This document shows positions 63,641-64,000 of a stretch of 64,000 bases of DNA, one piece after another. Source of the DNA: Coriaria nepalensis (Eukaryota > Streptophyta > Magnoliopsida > Cucurbitales > Coriariaceae); assembly GCA_027186245.1 (NCBI GenBank), contig CP114481.1:32519501-32583500 (forward strand). Reading direction: 5' to 3'. How positions within the stretch are numbered: the first letter of the stretch is position 1; each line of letters starts with the position of its first letter. The notes beneath the pieces were generated by a model. It worked only from the letters and a program-made list of their open reading frames with translations. It was not told the origin of the DNA and ran no database searches. A program made the translations under genes and the position numbers.

Positions 63641-64000
63641 CGAACGTATTCTAGTTTTGCACTACAGACACAAAATTTTGTGCATAACTTGCAAATGATC
63701 ATTGCAAGGAAAGTGTGCATTTGTTTAACCTTAAAATCATTTCAATGAGTCATTTCAAGTCAATAACTTATTTCAAAGCAAGTCGAACGAATTCTAGTTT
63801 TCCACTACAGACACAACTTTTGTGCATTACTTGCAAATGATCATTCCAAGGAAAGTGTGCATTCGCTTAAAATTAAAATCATTTCAATGAGTCCTTTCAA
63901 GTCAATAACTTATTTCAAAGCAAGTCGAACGAATTCTAGTTTTGCACTACAGACATAACTTTTGTGCATAACTTGCAAATGATTATTGCGAGGAAAGTGT
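63641..64000. repeat. Start of a second zone 5-like segment
   Basis: CCACTAC after TTTT is at 63802, followed by GCATTACTTGC, GATCATTCCAAGG, CGCTTAAAATT and CAGACATAAC, as at 39469 onward. The last monomer starts at 63960 and carries GATTATTGCGAGG, so it is probably a seventh 124-bp unit, but it is cut by the window end. Confidence 0.85.

Larger units (their letters stand above)
1..64000. repeat. 142-bp satellite DNA array, whole window
   Basis: The entire window is a head-to-tail tandem array of a monomer of about 142 bp. The block TTTTGTGCAT recurs at 1, 143, 285, 427, (569 with one change) and 711, always 142 apart, and the register can be followed to 63960. That distance of 63959 equals 451 units of 142 less six 18-bp deletions plus about 25 single-base gains. 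All units lie in one orientation. Nothing interrupts the array: no gene, transposon, tRNA, rRNA or telomere repeat is visible. Standard monomers have stops in the reading frames I followed, so the array is non-coding. Family-level knowledge says such arrays usually form centromeric, pericentromeric or subtelomeric heterochromatin; location and species are inference only. The array continues past both ends, so its true size is unknown. Confidence 0.98.

Noticed and set aside
1..64000. CRISPR array
   Set aside because: The whole 142-bp unit repeats and there are no unique spacers; subtypes differ by point changes only.
1..64000. Telomere repeats, rDNA, tRNA genes or a transposon
   Set aside because: No short telomeric motif arrays, no recognisable RNA gene and no break in the 142-bp register large enough to hold an inserted element were seen.
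1..64000. Inverted satellite blocks
   Set aside because: The complement of the monomer (for example ATGCACAAAAG) was not seen in the + strand; all units I followed have one orientation.

Overview
The window is one uninterrupted satellite DNA array. From base 1 to base 64000 it is a head-to-tail series of a monomer of about 142 bp, with no gene, RNA gene, transposon or unique sequence that I can see. Starting each unit at the TTTTGTGCAT block (units begin at 1, 143, 285, 427, 569, 711 and so on), there are about 451 complete monomers, and a cut one starts at 63960. All read in the same direction; I saw no inverted unit. The canonical monomer has 47 G or C in 142 bases (33% GC). A unit length near that of nucleosomal DNA, megasatellite-like scale and nested higher-order repeats point to eukaryotic centromeric, pericentromeric or subtelomeric heterochromatin. 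I do not recognise the monomer as a named satellite and cannot name the species; a plant or an invertebrate is possible, but the sequence does not decide it.

The monomers fall into recurring subtypes, told apart by short diagnostic changes near the unit boundary (ACACACACAAC, TTCTACTACAAAC, CAGAGACAAC, CAGACATAAC, GACACAAAATTTTG, TTTTGCGCAT, TTTTGTGGAT, TTTTCCACTAC) and inside the unit (GATCGTTGC, CGTGTAACC, GAATACTAG, CATAGCAAG). Their order divides the array into zones. Zone 1 (1 to about 8.8 kb) is irregular with small local duplications. Zone 2 (about 8.8-20.9 kb) is a higher-order repeat of 20, 21 and 16 monomers. Zone 3 (about 20.9-29.9 kb) holds an 11-monomer and a 5-monomer tandem duplication. 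Zone 4 (about 29.9-39.3 kb) holds a 19-monomer duplication. Zone 5 (about 39.3-55.7 kb) is marked by TTTTCCACTAC monomers and by six shortened 124-bp monomers. From 55.7 kb to the end the array replays a compressed version of this order: zone 3-like (55.7-57.8), zone 2-like (57.8-61.3), zone 4-like (61.3-63.6), then zone 5-like (63.6-64.0).

This layout is what repeated unequal exchange or slippage and gene conversion would give, at scales from one monomer (142 bp) through blocks of 424, 426, 710, 1136, 1563, 1829, 2272 and 2698 bp to homologous segments 24 and 31 kb apart. Three junction monomers are out of register inside the short CA-rich tract, and the 124-bp monomer is explained by loss of 18 bp between two ATTTCAA direct repeats. 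Each standard monomer also carries a bZIP-type ATGAGTCAT site and a near-palindrome around TGATCA. There are no genes working together here; the only open frame of note (30008-30202) is a by-product of repeat variants. Zone and block edges are approximate to within about one monomer because neighbouring monomers are so similar.
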